Shown piece after piece: positions 47,675-57,522 of a DNA stretch of 64,000 bases. Within the stretch, counting starts at the first letter, position 1; every line of letters starts with the position of its first letter. Source of the stretch: an uncultured Gammaproteobacteria bacterium (GTDB taxonomy: Bacteria > Pseudomonadota > Gammaproteobacteria > Pseudomonadales > Pseudohongiellaceae); the NCBI GenBank assembly GCA_903837345.1, contig CAILUG010000019.1, positions 1 through 64,000 on the forward strand. Direction: 5' to 3'. Both the position numbers and the translations under genes were made by a program. Under the pieces are notes generated by a model that worked only from the letters and a program-made list of their open reading frames with translations, had not been told where the DNA came from and did not search any database.

Positions 47675-49084
47675 TTAGCAGCTGTAGTAAAGCTCGAACT
47701 CCAGCGGATGAGTGGTCATGTTGACCAGAACATGTTCCTGTTTCTTCAGGTCGATGTAGGCGTCGATCGTGTCATTGCTGAACACGCCGCCGGCGGTCAG
47801 GAAGGCGCGGTCCTTGTCGAGGTGGTCGAGGGCGTCCAGCAGGTCATTGGCCACCTGCGGGATCTTGGCTTCTTCTTCCGGCTCCAGATCGTAAAGGTCT
47901 TTGGTAGCCGGTTCGCCAGGGTGGATCTTGTTCTTGATGCCGTCGATACCCGCCATCAGCATGCCTGCAAAGAACAGGTAGGGATTGGCCGTGGAATCGC
48001 CGAAGCGAACTTCGATACGAATGGCTTTGGGGTTGCCGCCCATGATGTACGGGATGCGAATCGAAGCTGAACGGTTACGGGCAGAGTAGGCCATCATGGT
48101 CGGGGCCTCGAAGCCTTTTACCAGACGCTTGTACGAGTTGGTCGAGCAGTTGCCCAGCGCGTTCAGTGCCTTGGAGTGTTTGATGATGCCGCCGATGTAG
48201 TACAGGGCATCATCAGACAGGTTGGCGTAGCCATTGCCCGCAAAGATGTTTTTGCCATCCTTGAAAATGGACTGGTGCACATGCATGCCGTTGCCGTTGT
48301 CGCCTACCAGCGGTTTTGGCATGAAGGTGGCGGTTTTGCCGAAGGCGTCAGCCACGTTATGCACCACGTATTTCAGGGTCTGCACTTCGTCGGCTTTTTT
48401 GGTCAGGGTGTTGAATGCTACGCCGATTTCGCACTGGCCGGCGTTGGAAACTTCGTGATGATGGATTTCAACGTTGAGGCCCATGTCCTGCATCGTGCTG
48501 CACATTGCAGTGCGGATATCATGCAGTGAATCGACAGGTGGAACCGGGAAATATCCGCCTTTTACGCGCGGAGTGTGGCCTTTGGGGCCGTCTTCCTTGT
48601 CCTTGTCGGTGGTCCAGGCGGCTTCCTGTGAAATGATCTGGCTCATGCAGTAGCCCATGGTGGTACGGTATTTCACATCGTCAAAGATGAAGAATTCCGG
48701 CTCGGGGCCCATATAGGCGGCATCGCCGATGCCGGTGGATTTCAGATAGGCTTCAGCACGCATGGAAATGGAACGGGGGTCGCGGTCGTAGCCGGACATG
48801 GTTCCAGGCTCAAGCACTGTGCAGACAACATTGACCTGTGATTCTTCTGCGAACGGATCCAGTACCGCGGTGCTGTCATCCGGCAGCAACACCATGTCGG
48901 ATTCGTTGATGCCTTTCCAGCCGGCAATGGAAGAACCATCAAACATCTGGCCTTTGAAGAAACCGGCGTCCACCTTGTTGGCCGGGAAAGTCACATGCTG
49001 CTGTTTGCCTTTGGTATCTGTAAAACGGAGGTCAACCCACTTTACATCGTTATCTTTGATTAATTTGAGAGTCTTCTCAGACAT
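47675..49084 (-). CDS. glnA: glutamine synthetase type I
   Basis: GlnA makes glutamine from glutamate and ammonia as a dodecamer. The 469-residue protein shows [39 protein letters not shown], the ATP region [32 protein letters not shown], and [10 protein letters not shown]. Tyr398 in [10 protein letters not shown] is the expected adenylylation site for GlnE control. It is monocistronic, with its own sigma-54 promoter and terminator, next to ntrBC. Confidence 0.98.
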   Translation of the reverse strand: MSEKTLKLIKDNDVKWVDLRFTDTKGKQQHVTFPANKVDAGFFKGQMFDGSSIAGWKGINESDMVLLPDDSTAVLDPFAEESQVNVVCTVLEPGTMSGYDRDPRSISMRAEAYLKSTGIGDAAYMGPEPEFFIFDDVKYRTTMGYCMSQIISQEAAWTTDKDKEDGPKGHTPRVKGGYFPVPPVDSLHDIRTAMCSTMQDMGLNVEIHHHEVSNAGQCEIGVAFNTLTKKADEVQTLKYVVHNVADAFGKTATFMPKPLVGDNGNGMHVHQSIFKDGKNIFAGNGYANLSDDALYYIGGIIKHSKALNALGNCSTNSYKRLVKGFEAPTMMAYSARNRSASIRIPYIMGGNPKAIRIEVRFGDSTANPYLFFAGMLMAGIDGIKNKIHPGEPATKDLYDLEPEEEAKIPQVANDLLDALDHLDKDRAFLTAGGVFSNDTIDAYIDLKKQEHVLVNMTTHPLEFELYYSC

Positions 49085-49254
49085 GTATTCCTCCGTAGAA
49101 CGGTTAAACCAGGGCAGCCTGGTGTCTGTTTGTAATGATTGTTGGTGATAATACTGGTTGGTTAGTCTCGAATAGGGGCCAGGCCACTGCTTCGCGAACT
49201 CTGACTAACTGCCCGATTACCCCATACTTCTCTTGGCTTGGCAGTAGCAGGGGA

Positions 49255-49270
49255 GGCAAAATATATGCCA
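49255..49270 (-). promoter_or_regulatory. sigma-54 (-24/-12) promoter of glnA
   Basis: The minus strand reads TGGCATATATTTTGCC: the -24 half TGGCA and the -12 half TTGC with GG and GC exactly 10 bases apart. It would give a leader of about 160 bases before the glnA ATG at 49084. Confidence 0.72.
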
Positions 49271-49331
49271 TGCGTTTGGAACATGGAAGCATTGATTTTC
49301 AAGCACTAATGCACTACTAGCAACACCAAAA

Positions 49332-49348
49332 TGCACCATATTGGCGCA
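49332..49348. promoter_or_regulatory. NtrC-binding palindrome upstream of glnA
   Basis: TGCACCATATTGGCGCA is a 17-bp near-palindrome of the same type as the site before ntrBC. It is about 70 bases upstream of the glnA sigma-54 box, a usual enhancer position. Confidence 0.72.
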
Positions 49349-49422
49349 ACCAATGGCAAATCGCACCAGTTGAAGGCGTAATTTGCATCATAGCTGAACC
49401 TACCTGCGGGACAAGCCTGACC

Positions 49423-50925
49423 ATGAAGTACCTAGTGAAATATTCCGGCGAGATGACGACCAAGAGTCGTGTGGTCAGAAACCAGTTCTGCCGGCAACTG
49501 CGCAGAAACCTGGCCAGGCTGTTCCGCCTCCACCTGCAGCTTAATGACAAGGCGGCGATGCCCAATGATCCGGACGCCATCAGGGTGGATTCGACCTGGG
49601 ACAACATCCGCATCAGTTTGCCGGCGGGCAAGGAACACCAGGCACTGGCGGTAGAAGCCATACTGGCCAATACCCCGGGAATCTGGAGTTTCAACCGGGT
49701 GGTGTCGCAGCCCCTGGCGGGCTTTGATGACATGGTGGAGCAGGCGCTGGCCCTTTACGGTGAGCGGTTGCGAGGCAAGACCTTTGTCGTGCGTTGCCGT
49801 CGCGTGGGCAAACACGAATTCAATTCGATGGATGTCGAGCGCCATGTCGGTGCCGGGCTGCTCATGCGATCAGAAGCCACTGGCGTGGATCTGCACAATC
49901 CGCAAGTTACGGTGCAGCTGGAAATACGGGGCCAGGAGTTTTTCATCATCGATGCCAGCATTGGTGGTCTCGGCGGTTTCCCGTTGGGTACGCAAGACAG
50001 CGTGATCTCGCTGATCTCCGGCGGCTTTGATTCTGCAGTATCGACATATATGTCGGTAAAACGCGGCTTACGCACACATTTCCTGTTTTTCAATCTGGGG
50101 GGGCGCGAACACGAAATTGCCGTGAAGGAAATTGCGCTGTACCTGTGGCTGAAATTCGGCGCCTCCCACACTGTGCAATTCGTCACCGTGCCGTTTGAGG
50201 CGGTCGTGGCGGAAATTCTCGAGAAAATCGACAACTCGCAGATGGGGGTCATACTCAAGCGCATGATGCTGCGTGCGGCAACAGCAGTGGCGGATTATCT
50301 TGAAGTCGAGGCGCTGGTCACCGGAGAAAGTGTTGCGCAGGTGTCCAGCCAGACACTGGCCAATCTGGCAGTCATCAATGAAGTCACCACCAAGATGGTG
50401 TTGCGTCCGCTGATCATGACCGACAAGCAGGACATCGTTGATATGGCCAGGCAAATCGGCACCGAAGAATTTTCGGCGGTGATTCCCGAATACTGCGGGG
50501 TGATTTCGGTGAAACCCACCACTCGCGCCAAACGACACAAGATTGAGCATGAAGAACTGCGCTTTGATTTTTCCGTGCTTGAACGCGCCATCGCAGAACG
50601 TGTGTCACTGGATATCCGCACAATGCAGCCGGACGGTGCAGAAACTGCAGAAAGTCCTGCCGTTTTTGACGAAATTTCACAGATTCCTTGTGAAAAACTG
50701 GTAGTAATCGATATCCGCCATCCTGATGACGAAGAAAGGCGTCCGTTGTTGCAGCCGGACTATCCAGTGCAAAAAGTGCCTTTTTTCCGGTTAAACGCCC
50801 AATTTCCGGCACTTTCTGCTGACAAGCATTACCTGCTTTACTGCGATAAAGGGGTGATGAGCCGCCTGCACGCTTCCCATTTGCGTGAACAGGGATTTTC
50901 CAATGTGGGGGTCTACCGGAATTAG
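49423..50925 (+). CDS. thiI: tRNA 4-thiouridine synthetase / sulfurtransferase ThiI
   Basis: ThiI places sulfur at U8 of tRNA and can feed thiamine thiazole synthesis. The 500-residue protein has an N-terminal ferredoxin-like plus THUMP domain (MKYLVKYSGEMTTKSRVVR to FIIDASIGG), the PP-loop SLISGGFDSAVS for ATP, and a C-terminal rhodanese domain with Cys474 in LYCDKGVMSR. This is the long gammaproteobacterial form with rhodanese. It is divergent from glnA and precedes typA by 73 bases. Confidence 0.96.
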   Translation: MKYLVKYSGEMTTKSRVVRNQFCRQLRRNLARLFRLHLQLNDKAAMPNDPDAIRVDSTWDNIRISLPAGKEHQALAVEAILANTPGIWSFNRVVSQPLAGFDDMVEQALALYGERLRGKTFVVRCRRVGKHEFNSMDVERHVGAGLLMRSEATGVDLHNPQVTVQLEIRGQEFFIIDASIGGLGGFPLGTQDSVISLISGGFDSAVSTYMSVKRGLRTHFLFFNLGGREHEIAVKEIALYLWLKFGASHTVQFVTVPFEAVVAEILEKIDNSQMGVILKRMMLRAATAVADYLEVEALVTGESVAQVSSQTLANLAVINEVTTKMVLRPLIMTDKQDIVDMARQIGTEEFSAVIPEYCGVISVKPTTRAKRHKIEHEELRFDFSVLERAIAERVSLDIRTMQPDGAETAESPAVFDEISQIPCEKLVVIDIRHPDDEERRPLLQPDYPVQKVPFFRLNAQFPALSADKHYLLYCDKGVMSRLHASHLREQGFSNVGVYRN

Positions 50926-50946
50926 CCCCAGGGCAGGCGCTTCATG

Positions 50947-50952
50947 TATAAT
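50947..50952 (+). promoter_or_regulatory. putative -10 box of typA
   Basis: TATAAT directly preceded by TG lies 47 bases before the GTG start of typA in the thiI-typA gap. No clear -35 was found; a T/C-rich leader follows. Confidence 0.4.
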
Positions 50953-50998
50953 CGTACGTCTTTTTTCCCCCCTCTATTCTCCCGTTCAGGATTCTTCC

Positions 50999-52828
50999 GT
51001 GATAGACAATATCCGCAATATCGCGATCATCGCGCACGTTGACCATGGCAAAACCACGCTGGTCGACAAACTGCTGCATCAGTCAGGCACGCTTGCCGCC
51101 AGCCGGGGCAAGGAAGTCGAACGCGTCATGGACTCCAACGATCAGGAGCGTGAACGCGGCATCACCATTCTTGCCAAGAACACGGCTGTGCGCTGGAACG
51201 GCTATCGCATCAACATCGTCGACACTCCCGGTCACGCCGACTTTGGCGGTGAAGTGGAGCGGGTACTGTCGATGGTGGACAGTGTGTTGCTGCTGGTGGA
51301 TGCCGTCGATGGTCCGATGCCGCAAACCCGTTTTGTAACGCAAAAAGCATTTGCGAATGGTCTCAAACCCATCGTGGTTATCAACAAGGTTGACCGTGAG
51401 GGCGCGCGTCCGGACTGGGTGCTGAACGAGGTATTCGACTTGTTCGACAAGCTGGGGGCCACGGAAGAACAGCTGGATTTCCCGGTAATTTATGCTTCGG
51501 CACTGCTGGGTCGTGCCGGCTATGATCCGAACAATCTGGAAGCCAACATGGATTCGTTGTTCCAGCTGGTGGTCGACAAGGTATTGCCGCCGCCCGTGAA
51601 CGACCAGGGCCCGCTGCAAATGCAGATCAGCGCACTTGATTACTCTTCCTATCTCGGCGTTATCGGAGTGGGTCGTATCACCCGCGGCAAAGTCAAAGTG
51701 GGTATGCCGGTGGTAGTAGTGGATCGTGATGGCAAAAGCCGCAAGGCCAAAATCGGTCTGGTCAAAGCCTACATGGGGCTGGACCGCGTTGATGCACTGG
51801 AAGCCAGTGCCGGCGACATTATTTGCATCACCGGCATTGAAGCATTGAATATTTCCGATACCGTATGTGACCCCTCCGCTCCGGAAGCAATGAAGCCGTT
51901 GTCTGTTGATGAGCCGACGGTGACGATGACTTTCCAGGTGAATGATTCACCGTTTGCGGGTCTGGATGGCAAGTATGTCACCAGCCGCAATATCAAGGAT
52001 CGTCTGGAGCGTGAGCTGATCCATAACGTGGCTCTGCGCGTTGAGCCAGGCGCCACTGCCGACAAATTCAAGGTGTCCGGTCGCGGTGAATTGCATCTGT
52101 CGGTGCTTATCGAAAACATGCGCCGTGAAGGTTTCGAGCTGGCGGTGTCGCGTCCCCAGGTAATCAGAAAGGAAATCGACGGCGTCATGATGGAGCCGTA
52201 CGAAATTCTGGTAATCGATATTGAGGAGCGGCATCAGGGCAGCGTCATCGAAGAGCTCGGCAAACGCAAAGCCGAAATGACCGAGATGGGCAATGACGGC
52301 AAAGGCCGTACGCGTTTGAACTTCATGATCCCGACCCGCGGCCTGATCGGGTTTCGCACGCATTTCCTCGGCATGACCTCCGGCACCGGTATTCTGACCT
52401 CGATCTTCGATCATCACGGCCCGGTAAAAGCCGGCGATATCGGCACCCGTACCAACGGTGTGCTGATTTCCAATGTGAAGGGCAAGGCGCTGGGTTATGC
52501 GTTGTTCACCTTGCAGAACCGCGGCCGCCTGTTCATCGATCCCAACGTCGAAGTGTATGAAGGCATGATCATTGGTCTGCACAGCCGCGAAAACGACATC
52601 GTGGTCAACCCGACCAAGGCCAAACAGCTCACCAACATCCGCGCTGCCGGCACCGATGAGAACATCGTGCTGACCCCGCCGATTCGCCACAGCCTGGAGC
52701 AGGCGATGGAATTCATCGACTCTGACGAGCTGGTGGAAATCACGCCGAACCACATCCGTATACGCAAGCAGTTCCTGGGCGAGAGTGATCGCAAGCGCAA
52801 CTCGCGCAAAAGCGAAAGCGCCGAGTAA
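50999..52828 (+). CDS. typA: translational GTPase TypA/BipA
   Basis: TypA is a ribosome-binding GTPase of the EF-G family needed for growth under stress and for 50S assembly. I place the start at GTG 50999: AGGA lies about nine bases upstream and [20 protein letters not shown] matches the family N-terminus, whereas the longer frame starts inside thiI. The 609-residue protein has the G-loop AHVDHGKT (12-19), [27 protein letters not shown], and C-terminal [18 protein letters not shown]. Confidence 0.97.
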   Translation: MIDNIRNIAIIAHVDHGKTTLVDKLLHQSGTLAASRGKEVERVMDSNDQERERGITILAKNTAVRWNGYRINIVDTPGHADFGGEVERVLSMVDSVLLLVDAVDGPMPQTRFVTQKAFANGLKPIVVINKVDREGARPDWVLNEVFDLFDKLGATEEQLDFPVIYASALLGRAGYDPNNLEANMDSLFQLVVDKVLPPPVNDQGPLQMQISALDYSSYLGVIGVGRITRGKVKVGMPVVVVDRDGKSRKAKIGLVKAYMGLDRVDALEASAGDIICITGIEALNISDTVCDPSAPEAMKPLSVDEPTVTMTFQVNDSPFAGLDGKYVTSRNIKDRLERELIHNVALRVEPGATADKFKVSGRGELHLSVLIENMRREGFELAVSRPQVIRKEIDGVMMEPYEILVIDIEERHQGSVIEELGKRKAEMTEMGNDGKGRTRLNFMIPTRGLIGFRTHFLGMTSGTGILTSIFDHHGPVKAGDIGTRTNGVLISNVKGKALGYALFTLQNRGRLFIDPNVEVYEGMIIGLHSRENDIVVNPTKAKQLTNIRAAGTDENIVLTPPIRHSLEQAMEFIDSDELVEITPNHIRIRKQFLGESDRKRNSRKSESAE

Positions 52829-52833
52829 GTTCC

Positions 52834-53271
52834 ATGCTGGCCCTGATACAGCGCGTTTCATCAGCGAGTGTCAGTATCGGGGGCAGTGTGGTGGGCAGCA
52901 TCAACAACGGGTTGCTGCTGCTGCTTGGAATTGAAAAGGAAGACACGCTGCAGCATGCAGATCGCTTGCTGCAGAAGGTGCTGTCCTATCGTGTGTTTGC
53001 GGATGCGGATGGCAAGATGAATCTGAGCCTGAGCGATGTGCAGGGCGGACTGCTGGTGGTGTCGCAATTCACCTTGGCAGCCAGCACGGACAAAGGCTTG
53101 CGACCAGGCTTTTCCAGTGCCAAACCGCCGGCCGAAGCAGAATCCCTTTACAATTACTTTCTGGAATCTGCCCAGGCTGAACATGCGCTGGTGGCAGCAG
53201 GACGTTTCGGCGCCGACATGCAAGTAGCGCTGGTCAATGACGGGCCAGTGACCTTTCTGCTGAAATCCTGA
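52834..53271 (+). CDS. dtd: D-aminoacyl-tRNA deacylase
   Basis: Dtd removes D-amino acids and glycine mischarged onto tRNA. The 145-residue protein has LALIQRVSSASVSIGG at the front, the catalytic SQFTLAASTDKGLRPGFSSAKPP (SQxT motif) and the C-terminal VALVNDGPVTFLL, where family members have the NxGPxT motif. It starts five bases after typA and is likely co-transcribed with it. Confidence 0.95.
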   Translation: MLALIQRVSSASVSIGGSVVGSINNGLLLLLGIEKEDTLQHADRLLQKVLSYRVFADADGKMNLSLSDVQGGLLVVSQFTLAASTDKGLRPGFSSAKPPAEAESLYNYFLESAQAEHALVAAGRFGADMQVALVNDGPVTFLLKS

Positions 53272-53303
53272 TTATCAATGCGCTGCCGCATCAGCGGCAC
53301 TGA

Positions 53304-54080
53304 CTACTTGCTGCCTTCGGCTTTTGCCTTGTCGGCCGCATCGTTTTTGCGCTTGAGGTGACGGCCGGCAAACACGCCAGCCTCGAACAGCGCCCACATC
53401 GGTATGGCTATCAGCGACTGGGAGAAGACATCCGGCGGGCTGAGAATCATGCCGACAGTAAAACAGCCGATGACGACGTAACCGCGGTTTTCCACCAGTT
53501 TTTCCGGCGTGATTACGCCAGCCAGGATCAACAGTACAGTGGCAACCGGCACTTCAAAAACAATGCCGAATACCATGAACATACGCATCACAAGATCATA
53601 CAAGGGACTGATGTCGGTCATCACGGCGACATGTTCCGGCGCAGTAGTGGTCGAGAATTTGAAGATCATCGGCAGCACCGCGAAATAGCAGAACACTATG
53701 CCAAGATAGAACAGGATTACGCTGGAGATGAGTATGGGCAAGGTGACACGGATTTCGTTCCGGTAAAGCCCGGGCGCAATGAAGGCCCAGATCTGATGCA
53801 TGATGTAGGGGATGCTGATAAAAAACGCCACCATCACCGTGAGGGTGAGCGGGATCAAAAAGCCGTCCAGCGGTTTGGTGGCGATCATGTGCTGGTCAAC
53901 GTGCATGGCATTTGTGAGCGGCTTGGCCACAAAGTCGAAGATGTCGTTCTGGAAATAGAAAATCGCCAGGAACACCAACCCTACACAGAGGATGCAACGC
54001 AGCAAACGATCCCGCAGCTCGACCAGATGGGAAACGAGCGGCTGCTCCTTGGCGTCGTGTTCGTCAGACCGGGTGCTCAT
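53304..54080 (-). CDS. tatC: Sec-independent translocase subunit TatC
   Basis: TatC is the receptor for twin-arginine signals. The 258-residue protein has six membrane helices and family motifs LVSHLVELRDRLLRC near the N-terminus, FKVSLFA-like FLIPLTLTVMVAFFISIPYIMHQIWAFIAPGLYRNE, and FGIVFEVPVATVLL. It shares one base with the tatB stop codon. Tat substrates in the window include the OpgG/D protein at 33910. Confidence 0.96.
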   Translation of the reverse strand: MSTRSDEHDAKEQPLVSHLVELRDRLLRCILCVGLVFLAIFYFQNDIFDFVAKPLTNAMHVDQHMIATKPLDGFLIPLTLTVMVAFFISIPYIMHQIWAFIAPGLYRNEIRVTLPILISSVILFYLGIVFCYFAVLPMIFKFSTTTAPEHVAVMTDISPLYDLVMRMFMVFGIVFEVPVATVLLILAGVITPEKLVENRGYVVIGCFTVGMILSPPDVFSQSLIAIPMWALFEAGVFAGRHLKRKNDAADKAKAEGSK

Positions 54081-54652
54081 CAGGACGCACTCTTTTCGGT
54101 ACTGGCTGTATCAGTGTGGGGAGCTATAGCCGCAGTGGCTTCGGTTGTTGTATGAGTAACGCCGGCCACAGCTGTATTCACCGGTAAGGGTGCAGTTTCA
54201 GCACTGGCAACTGTACTTGTACCTTCGCCAACTGCTGGTGGTGTTGCTGCCGGCGTTGCAGAAGTTTCTGCCGGTACAGTGTCAGCAGAGACACCAGGAG
54301 CCGGCGCCTCGGCAGGTCCGCCACCATGGCTGCTCCAGCCGGCTGACTGCGATTCCAGCTCGACGTTCTTGCGGAATTCTTCAGTGCCTTCCTTTACCGA
54401 GTTTATCGTGTTGTTCAGCACGGTCTGGGTTTGCTTGAACTTCTCCATGATGTCTTCATTGCGCAACTGGCGCCGGATTTCGTCGGCGCCAATTTCTTTT
54501 TCGATTTCGGTTTTCAGTGTGTTGAAGCTGCGCTTGAGGCGGCCAATCATCAAAGCGGCCGTACGAACTGCGCCCGGCAGTTTCTCCGGGCCGAGCACCA
54601 CCAGACTGACAACGCCAACCAGAACGATTTCGGAGAAACCAATGTCAAACAT
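54080..54652 (-). CDS. tatB: Sec-independent translocase subunit TatB
   Basis: TatB partners TatC in signal-peptide binding. The 190-residue protein begins [30 protein letters not shown], a membrane helix with the conserved Glu8 followed by an amphipathic helix ([27 protein letters not shown]). The last 90 residues are a low-complexity Ala/Thr/Pro tail, common and variable in TatB. It lies 30 bases after tatA. Confidence 0.94.
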   Translation of the reverse strand: MFDIGFSEIVLVGVVSLVVLGPEKLPGAVRTAALMIGRLKRSFNTLKTEIEKEIGADEIRRQLRNEDIMEKFKQTQTVLNNTINSVKEGTEEFRKNVELESQSAGWSSHGGGPAEAPAPGVSADTVPAETSATPAATPPAVGEGTSTVASAETAPLPVNTAVAGVTHTTTEATAAIAPHTDTASTEKSAS

Positions 54653-54682
54653 GCAAGGATTCCAGGCTAATCACACATGAAT

Positions 54683-54934
54683 TCAGGGGTGTGATTTGTC
54701 GGTCTCGACTTTTTCGGCTTTCACGTCAACGGTGTGGCCGGTGCTGACAGAGGAAAGTTTGTCCTGTTCTTTGGCTATTTCCTTTTCCTTGCCTTCATCC
54801 ATGGCTTTCTTGAAGCCGTGAATGGCGCCACCCAGGTCTTCCCCGAAGGTTTTCAGTTTCTTGGTGCCAAACACCACAACCACGATGAAGGCCAAAATGA
54901 TCATTTGCCAGAAATGCAATCCGCCCAAACCCAT
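54683..54934 (-). CDS. tatA: Sec-independent translocase subunit TatA
   Basis: TatA forms the size-variable pore. The 83-residue protein has an N-terminal membrane helix (LHFWQMIILAFIVVVVFGTKKL) with the FGTKKL hinge and an amphipathic helix GEDLGGAIHGFKKAMDEG, then a charged tail. It is the first tat gene, downstream of hisI-hisE on the same strand. Confidence 0.95.
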   Translation of the reverse strand: MGLGGLHFWQMIILAFIVVVVFGTKKLKTFGEDLGGAIHGFKKAMDEGKEKEIAKEQDKLSSVSTGHTVDVKAEKVETDKSHP

Positions 54935-54992
54935 AAATCACCTCGTTCCACGCTGCGATGCAGCTCTGTTGACAACATTGGCGGCCATTGTA

Positions 54993-55319
54993 TCAGCCGC
55001 GGGAAGCTTTTTCTGCCAAACCTGACATGCCGAAGCGCCGTTCCAGTTCAGATAACACTTCAGCCGGGCTGCAATCGAGATGGGCCAGCATCACCAGGCT
55101 GTGAAACCACAGATCGGCGGTTTCGTTGATAAGCTGTTCGCGGCTGGCGCCAGCTTCCACATCGCGGGCAGCCAGGATGGTTTCTACCGCTTCCTCTCCC
55201 ACTTTTTCCAGAATCTTGTTGAGGCCGGAATGATGCAGTTTGGCCACATAGGAGGAGTCGGGGCTGGCGGATTTGCGCTGCTCAATGATTGCAGCCAGTT
55301 TGGTCAGGGTATCATTCAT
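54993..55319 (-). CDS. hisE: phosphoribosyl-ATP pyrophosphatase
   Basis: HisE hydrolyses phosphoribosyl-ATP in the second step of histidine synthesis. The 108-residue helical protein has the MazG-like metal motif [14 protein letters not shown] and [15 protein letters not shown]. It is separate from HisI, unlike the fused form in E. coli, and lies between hisI and tatA as in Pseudomonas. Confidence 0.94.
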   Translation of the reverse strand: MNDTLTKLAAIIEQRKSASPDSSYVAKLHHSGLNKILEKVGEEAVETILAARDVEAGASREQLINETADLWFHSLVMLAHLDCSPAEVLSELERRFGMSGLAEKASRG

Positions 55320-55370
55320 AAAGGGTAAATTTTGCGTAAGTAATGGGGATGTTGGCCACTCACTCTGGTT

Positions 55371-55775
55371 TCAGTCCTTCGGGGCAGAACCGTAGATCCG
55401 GCCCGGTTCTTTCAGCACTTTGCCATCCACCTGCCATTCAAGATCAGGTCCCAGCCGGTTGAAATAACACGAGGCCCGGCCAGTATGACAGGCAATACCA
55501 CCCAGTTGTTCCACTACATATATGAGGCTGTCCCCGTCACAATCCAGCAGCACGTCGTGCAAAATCTGCACATGCCCGGATTCCTCGCCTTTACGCCATA
55601 GTTGCTGGCGGGATCGCGACCAGTAGATTGCGCGTTTTTCCTGCACAGCCAGTTGCAGCGCTTCCCGGTTGGCGAAGGCCTGCATCAGCACGTTCCTGTT
55701 CTGCCAATCCTGGGCGATTACCGGCACCAGACCGTGTTTGTCCCAGTTGATTGCATCAAGCCAGCTGGTTTTCAT
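55371..55775 (-). CDS. hisI: phosphoribosyl-AMP cyclohydrolase
   Basis: HisI opens the purine ring of phosphoribosyl-AMP, the third step of histidine synthesis. The start at 55775 gives [24 protein letters not shown], the usual N-terminus and 134 residues; a longer in-frame start at 55850 overlaps ubiB. Metal motifs are present: [23 protein letters not shown] with the Mg aspartates, and zinc-binding ACHTGRASC. It lies 17 bases after the ubiB stop. Confidence 0.95.
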   Translation of the reverse strand: MKTSWLDAINWDKHGLVPVIAQDWQNRNVLMQAFANREALQLAVQEKRAIYWSRSRQQLWRKGEESGHVQILHDVLLDCDGDSLIYVVEQLGGIACHTGRASCYFNRLGPDLEWQVDGKVLKEPGRIYGSAPKD

Positions 55776-55792
55776 ATCGAAACAGGCCCCCT

Positions 55793-57346
55793 TCAAAGCA
55801 GCCAGCATAACGCAAGTAGCAGTCCCAGCAAGCCTGCAGCCAGTGCCCACTGCCCCAGTTTGCGGGCTGTTTGCAGTTGTTGCTGCAAAGTTGTTATCTG
55901 GCCGGCCAGACGATTCACTTCATTGGAGGTAGTGCCGGCACGTTCCAGTGCCTGCAACACCAGTTCCGGTACTTCTGGGGCCTGTTCAATCCATTCTGGC
56001 AGTTTCTCCCTGATCTTGCGCAGATTATTCAGGGGCGACAACCGTTGCCGTTGCCACTCTTCCAGGAACGGCAATGCCGTTTTCCATAAATCCAGCTCCG
56101 GATAAAGTTGCTTGCCCAGCCCTTCCACATTCAGCAGGGTTTTCTGCAGCAAAACCAGGGAAGGTTGCACTTCCATGTTGAAGCGGCTGGCAGTGCGAAA
56201 CAGTTGCAGCAGCAACTGGCCAAAGGAAATTTCGCCGATCGGTTTCTGGAAAATGGGTTCGCACACGGCGCGCATCGTCGATTCAAATGCATGAATCGGC
56301 GTATCAGCCGGCACCCAGCCGCACTCGACATGCAATTCGGCCACGCGCCGGTAGTCCTGCTTGAAAATGGCCAGCATGTTTCTTGCCAGATATTGCTGAT
56401 CAGCCTTGTTGAGGCTGCCGATGATCGCGCAATCGAGGGCGATGTATTGGGGATTCTCCTTGTGCTCGCGTGACACAAACACATTGCCTGGATGCATGTC
56501 GGCATGGAAGAAGCTGTGTTTGAACACCTGCGTGAAGAAGATCTGGACGCCGGTTTCAGCCAGTTTTTTGATGTTGATGCCAGCTGCACGCAACTCGTCC
56601 ACCTGACTGACCGGAATGCCGTAGATGCGCTCCATCACCAGCACATTGGCGCGGCAATAATCCCAGTAGACTTTGGGGACATACAACAGCGGGGAATCCT
56701 TGAAGTTGCGCGCCAGCTGCGAGGTGTTGGCGGCTTCGCTCAGCAAATTGAGTTCGTCAAAGATTACATGCTCGTAATCCCGCACTACTTCCCGCAGTCG
56801 CAAGCGTTTGCCGCCTTCTACCCGTGAATCGACCAGCGCTGCAATGCTGTGCAGAAGTGCCACATCCTGGGCAATGATCTTGTCGATGCCGGGGCGGGTG
56901 ACCTTGATGACGACATCTTCACCTGTGAGCAACCGCGCTGCATGCACCTGGGCCACTGAGGCCGAAGCCAGCGGATCCGGTTCTACACTCTGGAATATCT
57001 GCCCAAGTGGTTTGCCCAGCGCCTGCTCGACCAGCAGCAGCGCCTGTTCACCCGGGAAGGGCGCAACCTGGTCCTGCAGCAGTGCCAGTGCGTCGGCGAT
57101 GTCGAGCGGGACCAGATCGCGGCGGGTCGACAACAGTTGTCCGAATTTGATGAAGATGGGGCCCAGTGATTCCAGTGCCAGTTGCAGCCGTATGCCGCGC
57201 GGGAGTTGACCTTCCGGGGAGTTGCCCGCACCCATCCGCAACAACAGCGCCAGCCAGCGTGCCTGCGGATATTCATCCAGCAGCGTATGCAACCGGTAGC
57301 GCGCGGCAGTGCGGTAAATCGTGTATAGGCGGCGGTATTGCTGCAT
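55793..57346 (-). CDS. ubiB: ubiquinone biosynthesis protein UbiB (kinase-like ATPase)
   Basis: UbiB is an atypical kinase-like membrane protein needed for ubiquinone synthesis. The 517-residue protein has the KxGQ motif in [16 protein letters not shown], an alanine-rich loop [23 protein letters not shown] with the lysine, [12 protein letters not shown] (catalytic loop with the usual D), [10 protein letters not shown] as the metal DFG-like motif, and a C-terminal membrane helix ([16 protein letters not shown]). The order ubiE-ubiJ ... ubiB-hisI-hisE-tatABC is that of Pseudomonas, but here three genes split ubiJ from ubiB. Confidence 0.96.
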   Translation of the reverse strand: MQQYRRLYTIYRTAARYRLHTLLDEYPQARWLALLLRMGAGNSPEGQLPRGIRLQLALESLGPIFIKFGQLLSTRRDLVPLDIADALALLQDQVAPFPGEQALLLVEQALGKPLGQIFQSVEPDPLASASVAQVHAARLLTGEDVVIKVTRPGIDKIIAQDVALLHSIAALVDSRVEGGKRLRLREVVRDYEHVIFDELNLLSEAANTSQLARNFKDSPLLYVPKVYWDYCRANVLVMERIYGIPVSQVDELRAAGINIKKLAETGVQIFFTQVFKHSFFHADMHPGNVFVSREHKENPQYIALDCAIIGSLNKADQQYLARNMLAIFKQDYRRVAELHVECGWVPADTPIHAFESTMRAVCEPIFQKPIGEISFGQLLLQLFRTASRFNMEVQPSLVLLQKTLLNVEGLGKQLYPELDLWKTALPFLEEWQRQRLSPLNNLRKIREKLPEWIEQAPEVPELVLQALERAGTTSNEVNRLAGQITTLQQQLQTARKLGQWALAAGLLGLLLALCWLL

Positions 57347-57522
57347 GAATCAGTTTGCCTGGGCGGGGGCGGCCACGATAACGGAAAAGGCCGGACAGGG
57401 CAAAACCCGGACCTTGTTCCGGATGCTAGAATCCGGCTCACCGGACCAGGACAGCACAAACCTGTCACTTGCGGCATTGCCCGGCAAACTGACTGCCCAA
57501 ATTTGGCAACAGAGGGAAATAT

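Larger units (their letters stand above)
49085..49422. other. glnA-thiI divergent control region
   Basis: This 338-bp gap has no gene. For glnA it holds a sigma-54 box at 49255-49270 and an NtrC palindrome at 49332-49348, plus half-site-like GCACTAATGCACT near 49303. An AGGAG-type ribosome site (rc GGAGG at 49091-49095) precedes glnA. No clear thiI promoter was identified. Confidence 0.7.

Noticed and set aside
53284-53299. TGCCGC-ATCA-GCGGCA hairpin between dtd and tatC as a terminator
   Set aside because: The stem is only six base pairs and has no T-run on either strand, so it was not called.
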